Shown here: in pieces, positions 45,694-57,661 of the stretch
Position numbering within the stretch: the stretch's first letter is position 1
Layout: every line of letters starts with the position of its first letter
DNA from: Brachypterus glaber
Taxonomy: Eukaryota; Arthropoda; Insecta; Coleoptera; Kateretidae
Assembly (NCBI GenBank): GCA_958510825.1
Contig: OY294047.1
Span: 38,455,229-38,519,228 of the forward strand
DNA: 64,000 bases
Direction: 5' to 3'
The notes under the pieces: generated by a model
The model's database searches: none
What the model was told of the DNA's origin: nothing
What the model saw: the letters and a program-made list of their open reading frames with translations, nothing else
Translations under genes and position numbers: made by a program

Positions 45694-46730
45694 TTTTTTC
45701 ACTACTAGCACTATTTAACTATTTTTATTCAAATAATAATCCTACTAGGAAAGAAAAAAATATTATTGCTATAGGTGAAGAAAATTGATTTCACAGTCTG
45801 AAAACATGATAAATAATGGTATGTTATAAAGCTAATAGTGAAAAAACATTTTTTTATTATTTTATACATTTTTTTATTCTTTTACGTTATATCGGTAGTT
45901 AATATTAATTTTGCGATATTTGTTATATAAGCTAAGCAAACAATAGAACACGACATGTGATTTACATGCGAAGTATGTGCCAACAGCTAGTAAAGAAATA
46001 AAAAACTTTACTTTTATATGCACAGTTTCAATGAATGGACTTCAGGAAAGACTAGTCTTGCCCCTCCTTTTGTTCAGTTGTTTCTGCCAGTTTGCCCTTA
46101 TCTTACATACGCGCCTTGTTTCTGGGTCACTGTACCAAGTTTAAATCTGTAATTTATTTTACAAAAGTGAGTTTAAACAAGACTTCTCAGTTTAGGGGAT
46201 CCAGAATATACGCGTGTTTAATGGACCGTCACATCTTTACTTTATTAGTTAGCTTATTTAATAATTAGTTATATTATTATATTATGGTAATATTATTATC
46301 TACTTTTTATTTGGAAATGGTGGAAGGCGCAGTAATGATACCAAGAGATCCGGATTATAATTACCATAATATGTAATATTGTAGTGGGTTGTGCCTACTC
46401 TCATATTAACTTAAATTAATAGCTGCAAAATTAGTAAGTCAGAAAGCTATATCCAAACTTCTTTTAGCTTATGATTGCTTATATTTCATCCCACTTAATT
46501 TCATCCTGTGTAATTTTATTTATCCCTCTTATTTTCTCCCAAAACCATTTCGTCAAGGGGTTATTTCATTCTCGAATTATTTCTTTATTAAGTTAGGAAC
46601 CGTTGTAATGAAACCAATATATGTTCAATTTAAATTCATTTAATATATTATTATCAGGTTATTAAAGTTGCCTATACACCACAATCTGGGTTGCATTCTT
46701 GTTTGTTATATTTAAATTGTGTGACGTCAC
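45694..46730. other. No gene recognised
   Basis: A moderately GC-rich patch at 46030-46140 (gactagtcttgcccctcctt) is unassigned. Confidence 0.35.
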
Positions 46731-47092
46731 GTCCGTGACGTAGATCTTTTTGGTCATTCTACAGGAAGTGCCATTTTGTTCTCGTGCTTCATGTGCAACA
46801 TGCTGGAGCTATTTCATCCTCTGGATGTAAAACTACATTTTATGTATACTTAAAATATGTGAATGTGGCTGTCTGGTGGTATGGGTAAATATGTTTGTAA
46901 CTTTGATTGTTTTATATGTACTAATTGTAATTTGTTATAGTTTTTGTTTTGTGCATGATGTGCGTGCACAAACCCCTCGGATATGTCCTTTTGCTCTCTA
47001 GGTATTCTTAATAAAAACTCTCTCACTCTCTAAATTAGTGTATTCTTAAAAACCCACAATCCCGGAGAAGGCTTAAAAACCACAAAGGCGCC
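46731..47092 (+). mobile_element. Possible LTR remnant with CRE-like sites
   Basis: Starts tgtgacgtcacgtccgtgac, containing a full CRE palindrome TGACGTCA and a second half-site. It runs GC-richer through ttctcgtgcttcatgtgcaa, has aataaaaactctctcactct (a polyadenylation signal) near 47008, and is followed by caaaggcgcccaatttca, which resembles an LTR-element primer-binding region (ggcgccca). TG...CA ends are plausible, but no second LTR, coding region or target duplication is visible. Confidence 0.28.
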
Positions 47093-47335
47093 CAATTTCA
47101 AAATACTTATTTAATAAAAATGTTGTTTTGCTTCACCGTTTTAGTTTATTTCGATTGCCTTATTCTCTTTTAGTAGTAAAAAAAACATTATTTTAATGAT
47201 GAAAATTATAAACTGTTGATTTAGTTATTAAGTTAATTTAGTGCGTCATTTATTTTAAAACCAAAGGAAACCAAACCAAACGTTTGCACACCTAATCTCT
47301 TCCAGGATAAAATTGTAATGGGATGAGATACTTAA

Positions 47336-47430
47336 AGTTTTTATAGTTCTGGTAACCAGTAAGTTTTTACTAAGCTTTCGTGGGGTAAGCGAAAATGTTA
47401 AGTATTTAATACGGCGACGAGTTCTCAGTG
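47336..47430 (+). mobile_element. Half copy of the actgagaattcgttacc family
   Basis: gttttt atagttctggtaac, then ctttcgtggggtaagcgaaa and cgacgagttctcagtg match the centre and right arm of 35021-35236. Confidence 0.65.
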
Positions 47431-48215
47431 GATGAAATAAACCTAGAATAAAATAACCTTGAGATAAAATATTTGGCATGTGGATAAATAAAAATTGTAA
47501 GAAATGACGCAGGATAGGTGAAGATTATTCTTAGTTTAAGCGTTTTTTGAGTATAAGTTTGGTGTAATTGTTGATAACATATTTTTCAACATTAAAATTA
47601 AAAACATAACAGGATGATTTCCCGTTATTATCTTCTTTTTTAACAGGAAAGTGTAAAGTATGTGAACAATGGAAGGAATTTGTTACACATTTATCAAGAG
47701 CATATATCCTAAAAAGCTTCTTAGTATTATCAACTGTAAGCTAACCTCAAAACACATTAAGATAATAACGTTTCATACTTTAAAAGAAAATAACAAGTTA
47801 AATACTTAAGATTCTGTACCATGACAAAAAAAAGAAACATCTAATCCCGAAGTTCTTAAAAATACAATTTCAAAGTGTGGCGTTGTATAACGGGTCGTAA
47901 ATTAGTGCCGTTTTATATTTGTCACTTACTCCCGTTCTAAGATTGGTTTTCTAAGAGTACAGTTATAAATGGACTCAGATATGCATAAAGAAACAAAAAA
48001 AAACTAGATCTCATCCTTGTATTTAAAATAAAAAATAATTTCAGCTTCATGATTTTTTTATTTAATTTCAACAAAGAGGAACTGTTACAAATCTGTCGCA
48101 TCTCACATAAGATTAAATACATTTTATTATATTTAAAATATGTCATTACTGAATATACAAAAAGTTTCAAAACAACCATACGACCAAACCAAAACTCAAA
48201 TAATTTTATGATGTA
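47431..48215. other. AT-rich, no feature recognised
   Basis: Nothing supported. Confidence 0.4.
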
Positions 48216-48440
48216 AGCAATTGTTTATTTTTGTATTGACACAACAAATCTATGAATTTTAAATGAATAAAACCCATTTTTGGCCATAGATCTGTTGCGT
48301 CTAACATCATAGAATCTAGAAAGGGTTTTATATCAAGCCTACAAAAACGTTTTTTACACTGACTTAAGTTCAACCAATTGTTTATTTTCGTATGGGCATT
48401 GTCACACCAATAAATTTCAAATGAACAAAATCCTTTATTA
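48216..48440. repeat. Diverged direct duplication, 156-bp spacing
   Basis: caattgtttatttttgtatt near 48218 and caattgtttattttcgtatg near 48374 each lead into aa(a/t)ttt(t/c)aaatgaa(t/c)aaaa and (c)cc(a)ttt. The - strand ORF across this region shows the same internal repetition, a by-product of the DNA duplication. Confidence 0.6.
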
Positions 48441-48794
48441 GAACTAAAGTTAAACAACATTTATTTTACTTAAAAATAATATTTTTGCATGTTGGTTTCT
48501 TATTACATATCTAAGTCCAAATATTACTTGTTTTAAAATGAATACTAGAAATAGTAAGCTTATTTGAGATTAAGCTGTCAGTGAATTTAAGCAGGTGTTG
48601 TATAAATACCAACTTAAATCTATTCAGGAGGAACTTCCTACACAGAAAAGTTTAAAACTCAGTTATAGGAGGAAGTTTAAAGAGGAATGCCATCTATCTA
48701 TATTGTCTTACTATGGAACTCTAAGTATAATTATACCGGGTTTCCCAACTCTATTTACCCAGCGATTTTCTCAAAAACTAAAACAGATAATCTG

Positions 48795-48850
48795 CGAAAA
48801 CTATCTTAAATAAGACAACTTAAACTATCTTTTAGCATATATTTGATACT
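48795..48850. repeat. Repeat fragment shared with 60421-60475
   Basis: cttaaataagacaacttaaa and ctatcttttag match 60425-60458 almost exactly. Confidence 0.7.
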
Positions 48851-48852
48851 TT

Positions 48853-49602
48853 CAGCTCTTAAAATGTGGGTTGGGGGGCATGGGGGAATTTTTTTTGAAT
48901 AAAGAGGGTTCGTGTGATACATCATTTTAAAGCAAATTAAATTCTCTATTGGACTGTATATTTTTTAATTTTTTAAACGATTTTTTTAAGGTTTTGATTT
49001 TTTAATTTTTTTGTGCTAAAAAATGCGATTTTCTATTTATGCCAATTAAGATTAGTTTAAAAGTATAATTTACGTTTTTGCATTATGAAATTAGTAATTT
49101 TTAAAAAGTTGTTGGAATTTGGAATTTTTTATAGTTGCCACTTTAAAAATTATTATTTTTAACTTGTAATACTAAAGAGGTTTGACGTATCTTATATAAT
49201 TAAATTAAGAAAATGAAGAAAAAAGAAGGTTTATTAAATTTTTTAAACATTTTTTTTTTGTTTTTAAAATAGGGTTGAAAATGGGTATTTTCGTCAAAAT
49301 TTCTCTAAAAAAATCAATGTTTTTTTTTAAATGACTAATTTTATGACAAAAAAAAACGTAAATTATACTTTTAAACTAATTTTAATTAATATAAATAAAA
49401 ACCTACAATAAAAAAATCTTAGAAAATCGCATTTACAGCACAAAAAATTGAAAAATCAAAACCTTAAAACAATTATTTAAAAAATTTAAAAATATATAGT
49501 CCAAGAGATAATTTTATTTGCTTTAAAATTATGTGTCACACGACTCCTCTTTGTATTTAAAAAAGATCCCTCCACGCCCCCCTGCCCACATTTTAAGAGC
49601 TG
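48853..49602. mobile_element. 750-bp foldback element
   Basis: cagctcttaaaatgtgggtt and its near complement cccacattttaagagctg form the ends. Symmetry continues through the G-rich/C-rich tracts, tgtgatac / gtgtcaca-like segments, attttaaagcaaat / atttgctttaaaat, and gattttttaattttttt against its complement. No ORF. Beyond the right end, a GC-rich patch (cctcggcgatggccgactag) has no left counterpart. Confidence 0.85.
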
Positions 49603-50860
49603 GGTCAGGGAATCAGGGGCCCTCGGCGATGGCCGACTAGCCGACCTGGCCAGTGCGGGCCTGGTAACAAATAAAACTGATAAATTATTGGTCAAATTCT
49701 TAGTTGAATGCTAATTATTAGGTAATCCTAAGGATTTTTTATTACATTCTTTATTTTTAATATATCTTTAAAAGAGTATATATGTTTCAGTATATAACTT
49801 ATAAGCGATATTTATTATCCACTAAATAATATCCAGTAGTCTGTTTTTCTCTACCTAGATCTGTTAACATCTTTGTTTAACAAAGGCTACTGAGATGAGG
49901 AAGGAAAAGCTCGATCCACGGACTATCTTGATTTTATCTGAACAAGAAGTATAAGGTGTCGTAATAATTAATGACAAAAGGAACTTTAAAGACGCAATTT
50001 AATTTAATAGATTTAGATTCATTTAGAGAACAAAGAAGTTTATTTACTTACTAACTTGTTAAGTGGAAACTTGTGGCTTACCTGTAACAAAGAGATTAGG
50101 ATTAGATTAATTATACAAAAAATTATGGGAATTTTGGATTTTTTTTATAATGCTGTACATATTTTTCAATCGCATAAATGTTGTAAAATGGGACTTCTTA
50201 AAATTATATCTTATTATTAATAGTAGTTTTAGTTTATAATTTGTTGTCAAGATAATTGGATAATCCTTATAAAAGGATTATTAAGAATATAAACATTATA
50301 ATCTTAAAATAATCCCTTAGTAAAGATTAGTATTTTCTTGTTTTCATAAAGTATTCGACCTAGTTAATCTGTACATAAAAACTGAGAAAAATCAAGAAAG
50401 ATAAAAACAAGAAAAAGGAGAAAAAGTAGTGCGGCAGGACGACAATCCGCAAAAACTTGGTTTCTGAGCAAACATAATAAGTAGAGTCACAAATCATGTT
50501 GGTGTTGCCATATATACGAAACTTAAAAACCGATATACACCGAAAAGGCATTGTTGTTTATCCGTACTAAATTATATTCACAAGTCTACGACAACAACAA
50601 GGGATGTGATGGGAAATAATGTATTTTAAAACTACGACATACCCGCAAAATTATTATCATTATTAATATTTTATCAATGAACAACATGGCAATAAATTAT
50701 CAATTTTAAAGTTTAGCTATTGATTTCTGATGTGTAACTAATTTAGAATTATTTTCAATAGATGTAGTTAATTTTCAATCGATTAGAAATAATGTTTTAC
50801 TATTATATTTGATACAGAGGGTTAAAATGGGAACTATTTTTACACCAAAGAGTTAAAATT
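49603..50860. other. No gene recognised
   Basis: GC-rich spot at 49603-49665, then AT-rich. A 63-codon - strand ORF (50360-50551) is unassigned. Confidence 0.35.
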
Positions 50861-50908
50861 CTTATTTTATTTAAAAAAATATTTTTTATTTTATTTAAAA
50901 AAATACTG
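50861..50908. repeat. Tandem duplication of ttattttatttaaaaaaata
   Basis: Two near-adjacent copies of this 20-base AT-only unit. Confidence 0.75.
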
Positions 50909-51200
50909 TTTTTACACTGAATGAAAGCTTGCAAAATTATTCATTATTAAAGGTTGTTTTACCCAATAATTATCACTTAACTAACTTAAAATTTTACCAA
51001 TGAATTTAAATGTGACAAATCTAACTTTAAATTGGCCAAATTCTTAGTTATTTTAGTATTTATAAAACCAACAACGAATTAAATAAAGCTGAATGATTTT
51101 AATAAATTTTAAATATTAATTATAAATATATAATTTATTAATAAATATATCTAAAATTTTTGAAATTTTAATCAATTGGTGATATTAATAAATAGTATAT
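50909..51200. other. AT-rich, no feature
   Basis: Nothing supported. Confidence 0.4.
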
Positions 51201-51287
51201 TACATAACTAGTGTGGAAAGTGACATTTTTCACGCGAGTGTGGAAACCCCACGAGTGTAAGAAATACACTTTCCAACGAGTTATGTA
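51201..51287. mobile_element. Multi-stem hairpin element with cgag motifs
   Basis: Outer stem tacataact-(a)gtgtggaaagtg pairs with cactttccaacgagttatgt. Inner cgagtgtgg / cccacgagtg forms a second stem. cacgcgagtg and ccacgag repeat the CGAG theme of 9299, 25813 and 45573. Confidence 0.75.
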
Positions 51288-51420
51288 CACTATTTTTCCT
51301 ACGATCCCGAAAAATATAAAGTTTCTCAATTTAATATTTTCTAATTTTTATTATTTATTTCGAGATTTTTTTGAGAAAAGCAAAGCTGTGCACTTTTTTG
51401 CACTGACATACACTTTTTAT

Positions 51421-51449
51421 CCAACCAAATAAGTACTGAATTTGTTACT
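51421..51449. repeat. Half copy of the 26398 hairpin family
   Basis: ccaaccaaataagtactgaa and tttgtt match one arm of 26398-26483. Confidence 0.55.
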
Positions 51450-53465
51450 TAATTTTTAAACATGACAAAGAATGTGTTCAACTGTAAAGTGCAAAAGTGC
51501 AGGAACCAACGAACATATATGTAGGTATACCTACCTTATGTATGTTAAACAGGAAATATCATTTTTATTTAGTTGTCTTGGTTTTATATTTATTACAATA
51601 TATTATTAGCTGTTTAATGGGTTGCCTACAAGCGCAAATCAAGGCAAACTTGACAGTTTGTTAATTCAGTTAGATTTCTGTGGATATGGCAGCTGCCATG
51701 TAAGACAATAAAATTGTACTGTTTTACATTTCATAAGGAAAAGACCGTGTATTTTGATGTTTTTTATAAAGGTAACTAAAACACAAATTAAGTAATTTTT
51801 ATAAAATCTAGAATTAATAAAACATTTCAAGTTATATTGGTCAAAATAGTAAGGCTATAACTATATATAGTTTTAATTTTTATGAAAAACAGAAATTTTT
51901 GGATTAAAAATAAAAAATATCAAAGAAGGCTGCCATGAAAGGTAAAAAATTTCATACAGAACGAGTTGAGTAAAATTCGTAGAATTTACAACGTAAATAT
52001 GTATATAAAATTAGGCAAATCTACAACATAACTATCAAACTAAGGTGATATAAAAATATCAAACTAGTGTGATATGAGGCGTTTTCTAAAAAAAAAAAGT
52101 TTTTGCTAAATGTCATTTTCAAAGGGGCCGTAGGAAAATAAAATTTATTTTTATATGTACCTTTTAAGTATAATTTAATAAATTAAAAAAAAACTATTAA
52201 TAATTATCTAAATCTGAAATAAGTTTTGGGTATGAACAGAGGTTTCATAAACATATTAGCACCTTAGCAGAAACTCATTAATAAATTAATTATAATTTAA
52301 AATCTCCATTTCCAAAACGTATTTAAATTATTTAATTAAGTAACAATAGCCCATTTGTATGATTTATATTGGACACCTTATTTACACAAACTAATTAGTA
52401 GAGAATTTTTATTAACTTTATTTGATGTTTAAATTTAAAATCTACAAAGGTATGTTGAGAAAACGACATCCTTGTGAGTTTAATAGGAGCAGAGTTCACT
52501 TTTCCGTGACTGACATGTGTAGGTAATAAATCTGGATCTCATTTAAAAATGGTAACACAAACGTGAAATGGAATTCCTTAAATCATCTGAAAGGAGGGCG
52601 GGTAGGTATAAATTTTCAAAGGAGGGTTATACTTTTTTTCAAAAAATAAACATAATGTATTTTTGATGTTTTATTTCTGTCGACATGTCTAGTGATTATG
52701 ATGGCGGAAAGTTTGGGTAGAAATAGTATTTATTAAGTTTAAAAACAGAAACATCTATGTACTAGGAAGGGGCCATAATAAGTAACAAATACATATAAAA
52801 ATTGTAAAAAAAATATTTTTTCTTTTAATTTAGTATTTATTTGTGTACCTATTTAATTATTTTACTTATTAAGGGACCTTTAACAAATATATTTTAGCCC
52901 AGTATATAAACAATGCTTCTAGCTCAAAGCTTCCAAATCTTCAGCTTAAACTTGTTCCATCTTATAATATCGCATGCCTCGTTCGGTATCATTTTCTATG
53001 TTTAAATTTAAAAAATATTATTATGATCTCTATAAATTAAAATACATAAAAAATAGGCTATGCTTTGGGATGAAAAATATTATTTAAATAATAATATTTC
53101 TAATTTATGAATAGTTAAATGAAACTAGTCAATAGGTAAACTTCTGGGTTAATTAAATTAAAACCAAAGTTAAGTTTTGAGCTCCTAAAAGTCAAGTTGG
53201 AAGTTGGAGATTTAAATATTTAGTTAGATTATCACTACTGTGGTAAATAAATAAATATTTAAAAAAACCCATATACAGTTTTAAAGTTGGAATGCCATTT
53301 TTGCATGCAGAGGGACGGAAAACAGACAGACGGATGCACAAAAGCAAGTGTTCTACGGAATTCTAAAACCAAGGTTTCCATGATATCTAAATAGTCGATG
53401 AATTACTATGTAACATAAAAATAACAAATAAAATAAAATGACAAAAAAATAATTTAATTTGTATG
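51450..53465. other. AT-rich, no gene recognised
   Basis: A cagacagacggatgca motif at about 53323 is related, in opposite orientation, to the TGTC repeats elsewhere. Nothing else is supported over about 2 kb. Confidence 0.4.
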
Positions 53466-53946
53466 GCGCCTACAGTTGGCATTGTTTTGTTGTCAAGTTG
53501 CACTTTGTGTTTTTAGGCAAAAAAAAGTAGCAATGCGACGATTTGAGAGTCGGTTTTTGTGTCGAAAATATGACGGTCCGCTGGAGCGGTATCAAAACGG
53601 CGGGCGCTCGGGCTGCCAGTCCTGCTCTTCATTTCTCGCATTTTCCATCGCCATAAATCAAGGGACAGGAGACAGCGAAGCGGAGAGAGCACTCAGTTCG
53701 GTTGCTATGGTTGCGTGGCATCCCGACAGTTTTGCGGATCGGGGGGCCGAAAGGGGACCTTTTGCCGAGATCAGAAGCGGGGATTTAATCCTGTCGGGAT
53801 GTCTGGAGAAAACGGGAAAAGTTAATAAGAGTTTGGGAGGATTAAAAATAATCCCACTGTTTTGCAATATTGCCGAGCGAAGCAATGTTTTGTTAATTTC
53901 AGATTATTGTGTATCGAAGGGGACTGAATTTCAAAGCTCGATTTGA
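53466..53946 (+). promoter_or_regulatory. GC-rich CpG island with 156-codon ORF, possible regulatory element
   Basis: About 480 bases of high GC and CpG content in AT-rich surroundings. A 156-codon + strand ORF (53476-53946) spans it, but its product (MALFCCQVALCVFRQKKVAM at the start, ending GTEFQSSI) has no recognisable domain. The composition alone would keep stops rare. Candidate binding motifs: gccataaatca (53650-53660; Hox-like TTTATGGC in reverse, with a Pho-type GCCAT core), gagagagc (53683-53690; GAGA-type), and gttgctatggttgc (53701-53714), whose complement gcaaccatagcaac is close to the RFX X-box. These are short matches. The best guess is a conserved non-coding or promoter element, but an exon cannot be excluded. 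Confidence 0.35.
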
Positions 53947-54324
53947 AAATAAACACTAAGTAGGAAAATACCTAGCTACGTCAGAATTCCAAAGCTTAAC
54001 CCGTTCGCAGCAAACCGCTTGAAACAAATTGAGCTCTATTAGCAAATATGCTGTACGTACATGATTTCATATACCCTTTTGCTACTGAGAATCCTTAGAA
54101 TCCTTACAAATTATTACTGTTACCATGTTAGATACATTATTGACACAGTAGGTCTACTCTAGATGCAAAACTAAAAACAATTTGGAATAGAGATCCATGT
54201 TAATCTTTATTTGATATAAGTTGCTCGGATTGGAGTAGGATATTATTCTGAATGGCAACCTTTCCAGTCGTTAAAAGGCATTTTGCAAATTATCTAAAAT
54301 CTGGCGGCAAAATAAATTTTATTC
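53947..54324. other. No feature recognised
   Basis: AT-rich; nothing supported. Confidence 0.4.
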
Positions 54325-54366
54325 AGTGAATAATAATAATAATAATAATTATTATTATTATTCACT
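54325..54366. repeat. Perfectly palindromic (AAT)n/(ATT)n hairpin
   Basis: agtgaataataataataata runs into its own complement ending attattcact. The 42-base stretch is fully self-complementary, a microsatellite that inverts at its centre. Confidence 0.92.
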
Positions 54367-54491
54367 TAATAAATTTTATAATTAACACGATTATTGTAAA
54401 TGATATCTGGGTGTCATCAGTGATAGATATAAAGAATATACCTAACATGTATCCAGCCTGCAATGAAAAATTGGACGTCAAAAATGGCATA

Positions 54492-55622
54492 CAGGGTGCC
54501 CGTTTTTCGAGCTCAAGCATTGGTATCTCGGTTATTATAAGAGATACAAGATCGGTTAAATTAGAAAAAACTTGCGCATTTTTATGCTGAGCAATAATCT
54601 GAAAGAAAATTTGACCTGACATTTTTTGTTTTTTAATTATCGCAAAAAATTTAAAAATCCCGATATTGGTTTTTATATTTATGAGGGAAAACCGACAAAG
54701 CTAGACGTTTTTAATCTAAACATTGTTAGGGTAATTTTTTACAAGGAAACTTAATCTGTTATCATATTCTCCATGGCATTTTAGATGCAAGAGTTCCAAC
54801 ACTTAACTTAGTTTTTTCTTATGGGCGCTATTTTGGACTTTTACATTTTTGAATACACTTTTTTTTCTGATTACTATAAAGTATCACACTAGATGATCAA
54901 GTCTTACATTTTCAGCGAAATTAAAAAAATCAATTTGGCCCAGAGTGCTTTGGAAACAACGAATCAATTAAATTAACGGAGGTTAGGTTTGAAACCGTAA
55001 ATATTGTTAATATGACATTGTCACCTACGCGCATGCTTGCGCTCGGCATTTAGATTATCAAAATATGAAAAGAGGCTAATTATAGATCTAAAGGCCGCGC
55101 TTACGCATACGCGTAGGTCACATTAACAATATTTACGGTTTAAAACCTAACCTCCTTTAATTTAATTGCTTCGTTGTTTTCAAAGCACTCTGCGCAAAAA
55201 TTATTTTTTTAATTTCGCTCAAAATATAAGACTTAATAATCTCGTGTAATACATTATCGTAATCAGAAAAAAAATGTATTCAATAATGTAAAATACCAAA
55301 ATAGCGCCCCTAAGAAAAACCGAAGTTAAGTGTTGAAACTCTTGCATCTAAAATGCCATAAAAAATATTATAACAGATTTAGATTCCTTGAAAAAAGTAC
55401 CTAGACAATGTTTAAATTAAAAACGTCTAGCTTTGTCGGTTTTTGCTCAAAAAAATAAAAACGATGTGCGGAATTTTTAATTTTTTTGCGATAATTAAAA
55501 AACAAAAAATTTCAGGTGAAATTTTCTTTCATGTTATTGCTCAGCATAAAAATGCGCAACTTTTTTCTAATTTAATCCATCTTGTATCTCTTATAATAAG
55601 AGCTCGAAAAAGGGATACCCTG
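54492..55622. mobile_element. 1.13-kb full-length foldback element, cagggtg ends
   Basis: cagggtgcccgtttttcgag at the left and ctcgaaaaagggataccctg at the right, flanked by TA. The whole element is one inverted repeat. The tgcgcatttttatgctgagc region, the gcgataattaaaaaac region, the taaaatgcca region and acgcgtaggt near the centre all pair. A right-arm deletion removed part of the left-arm sequence caagcattggtatctcgg. Short ORFs on both strands are mirror images. No transposase. Confidence 0.92.
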
Positions 55623-55787
55623 TATAGGAAGAGTAATTTATACTAGATTATCAATTAGGTACAATAAGAACAAGGGCAAAAGAAATGGGTCCAATGCAGT
55701 CAAAACGCGATATGATCACGTGCAATAGTATTACCGGCACTCTATGGATTTATTGCCGTCACTATGCACATCATCCCGCCAGTGACA

Positions 55788-55905
55788 CCTATAAATAACG
55801 AATCCGATCTGTCGGATGGTATTGTTTAATAAAATAATCGCTTTATAAAATTATTGAAAGCACATAAATCAGGACGTTATTTTAAACGGCGTAACAGCAG
55901 CAGAT
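55788..55905 (+). promoter_or_regulatory. TATA-box-like promoter with downstream poly(A)-like signals
   Basis: acctataaataacgaatc at about 55788 is a good TATA box. About 40 bases on, taataaaataatcgctttat carries AATAAA, and taaacggcgtaacagcag follows. TATA box and polyadenylation signal within 100 bases is the layout of an LTR (U3-R-U5), so this may be a solo-LTR remnant. No ends or target duplication could be fixed. Confidence 0.25.
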
Positions 55906-55909
55906 GCAT

Positions 55910-57384
55910 TTTCATAACAGGGCACGTGTGATTGGTCAGGACGAACTCAATCGGCCAGACGCACCGTAAAAATCCGTCTATGTATTACAATGGCAGATCG
56001 ACACTATTATTATTTTACACTGTAAAAAAATATCAGTAAATTTTTGTATTTTAGTTTTTGTGTTGGCTTACTACCAAGTCTTATTTCGTGAAAAAAAAAA
56101 AAAGAAAATATTAAAAATTATAAAGTTAAACTTTTAAATACAAAAATAGGTCAAATATTATATTGGCACTGAACGTGGTGTTTCAACACATGGAACAATA
56201 CTTAGAGTTATCGCAGGACATCCTAACCTCCAAGCAAACTTTGCAATATCAAAAAAAGTGTGTTATTTCTGAAGCTACAAGCTGTAAGTAACTCTAAATA
56301 TGATCTGGTAGCGTAAGCGTTATCACCGGATGTGAGCACAGGGTTTTTAAACGCGAAGGGGAACTTGGCATAAGTAATAAAGAAAGTTGAAAGGAAGACA
56401 ATAAAACTACTAATATATATTTACAAACATACAATCTGACAAAAAGTATTATGTCACCAACTTTGTTTTCCTCCACCTCTTCTTAAAAAGTAAGTTAGAT
56501 CTTCCATAATTTTGATGCGTATATAAAAGAAATGAAAACTTTTTAAAGCATAGACAAGTTTTTTTTCATGAAAATAAAGAATGAAAAAGGCCCTAGCACT
56601 CACCCTGGTGGTACTCCTGTTTAAAACTTCATAAAGTTTAGATTTTCTCTAAAAAATTGTTGGTGAAAGTTCAAGTATTCAATTTTTTGCAGTGTATTTG
56701 GCGTTTGCAGCGTCGATTTTGATTTATAATGGCAGATCGACACTATTGTTGCATTACACCACCGTTTCCAAAAGGCTGGCTTGTCGATGGCCCGCCATTC
56801 GACACACTCTTTCAATTTTGCGTTTAGTGAAATACGCCGTATGTAAAGTATCAAAAAGCCCGTGATGTATATGAGTTACCGCAACAATATATTGTATGCT
56901 TATTGTGGGCACTTGCATACATTTTAAAATATATTACTCATTTTGAATCATCACATACATTATTGATGATATGCACACAGGGTGGCATTTTATTAATAAA
57001 ATTACAGTATAACTTCCTTTGATTTAAAAATGGAGAATAACACATTTGGTAAAAGCCATCAGTCAAACAAAAAAAAAAATAAACCTAAGGGCTTACTAAG
57101 GTAAATAGTAAAAATTAAAAGAAAATTAGTCTAATAACATTTTAATGAATTTCTATGCATCCGTGCTTAAAGTAAATTTTGTTTGGAAGGCTTACATAAT
57201 CTTCTTCTTTTGCTTTTTAAAGGGCTTCAGCTAAAAAAGCGTTTTCGGTCATTGCAATATTGGAAACCGTCATGTAAAGGAAATTTCTGATCCTGTTCCT
57301 GGGGGCTGATTGAGTGGCCCAATTGTATACTACAATGTAAAAGTAGATTTCCTTTAAACTTAGTATCTAAGATAGAAAAGTAAT
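55910..57384. other. No gene; two short repeats shared within the window
   Basis: The 20-mer aatggcagatcgacactatt occurs at 55989-56008 and again at 56728-56747. gtaagcgttatcac...gagcag/gagcac sequence at 56310-56345 resembles 59975-60010. The rest is featureless. Confidence 0.5.
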
Positions 57385-57661
57385 GGGAGGATTGGTGTAG
57401 TGGACTACAGCGTCGTACTTGACGAGTTTACTACCCAAAATAGCTTGAGTTCGATTCTCACCGGCGCCGATTTGCCTTTTTCAGTTAATTAATAATTGAA
57501 ATTTGGCGAAGGCGTATGTGAAGCGGACACTCCCTATAAATTGTTTCGAATGTCAATTAAAGCCGGCGGTTCCCTCTACTACTAGCCCACACAAGTCCTG
57601 GACTTAGGGGATGCTTAATTAAGTAGAATAGTACGAGGTTAAATAAAATGTAAAAAAAGAA
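57385..57661 (+). mobile_element. tRNA-derived SINE, copy 2, different head
   Basis: The body from ggcgccgatttgcctttttc onward matches copy 1 closely. The head differs: gggaggattggtgtagtgga gives a different A box, and the segment between A box and B box (gagttcgattc, 57447-57457) is about 11 bases longer than in copy 1. The tail is atgtaaaaaaag. This suggests two subfamilies that share a body but have different tRNA-like heads. Confidence 0.92.

Noticed and set aside
48206..48460. 84-codon - strand ORF with an internal repeat
   Set aside because: The internal repetition mirrors a DNA duplication; no domain or start context supports a gene.
54362..55646. ORFs at 54362-54622 (-) and 55443-55646 (+) with similar products
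   Set aside because: They are mirror images produced by the two arms of one foldback element.
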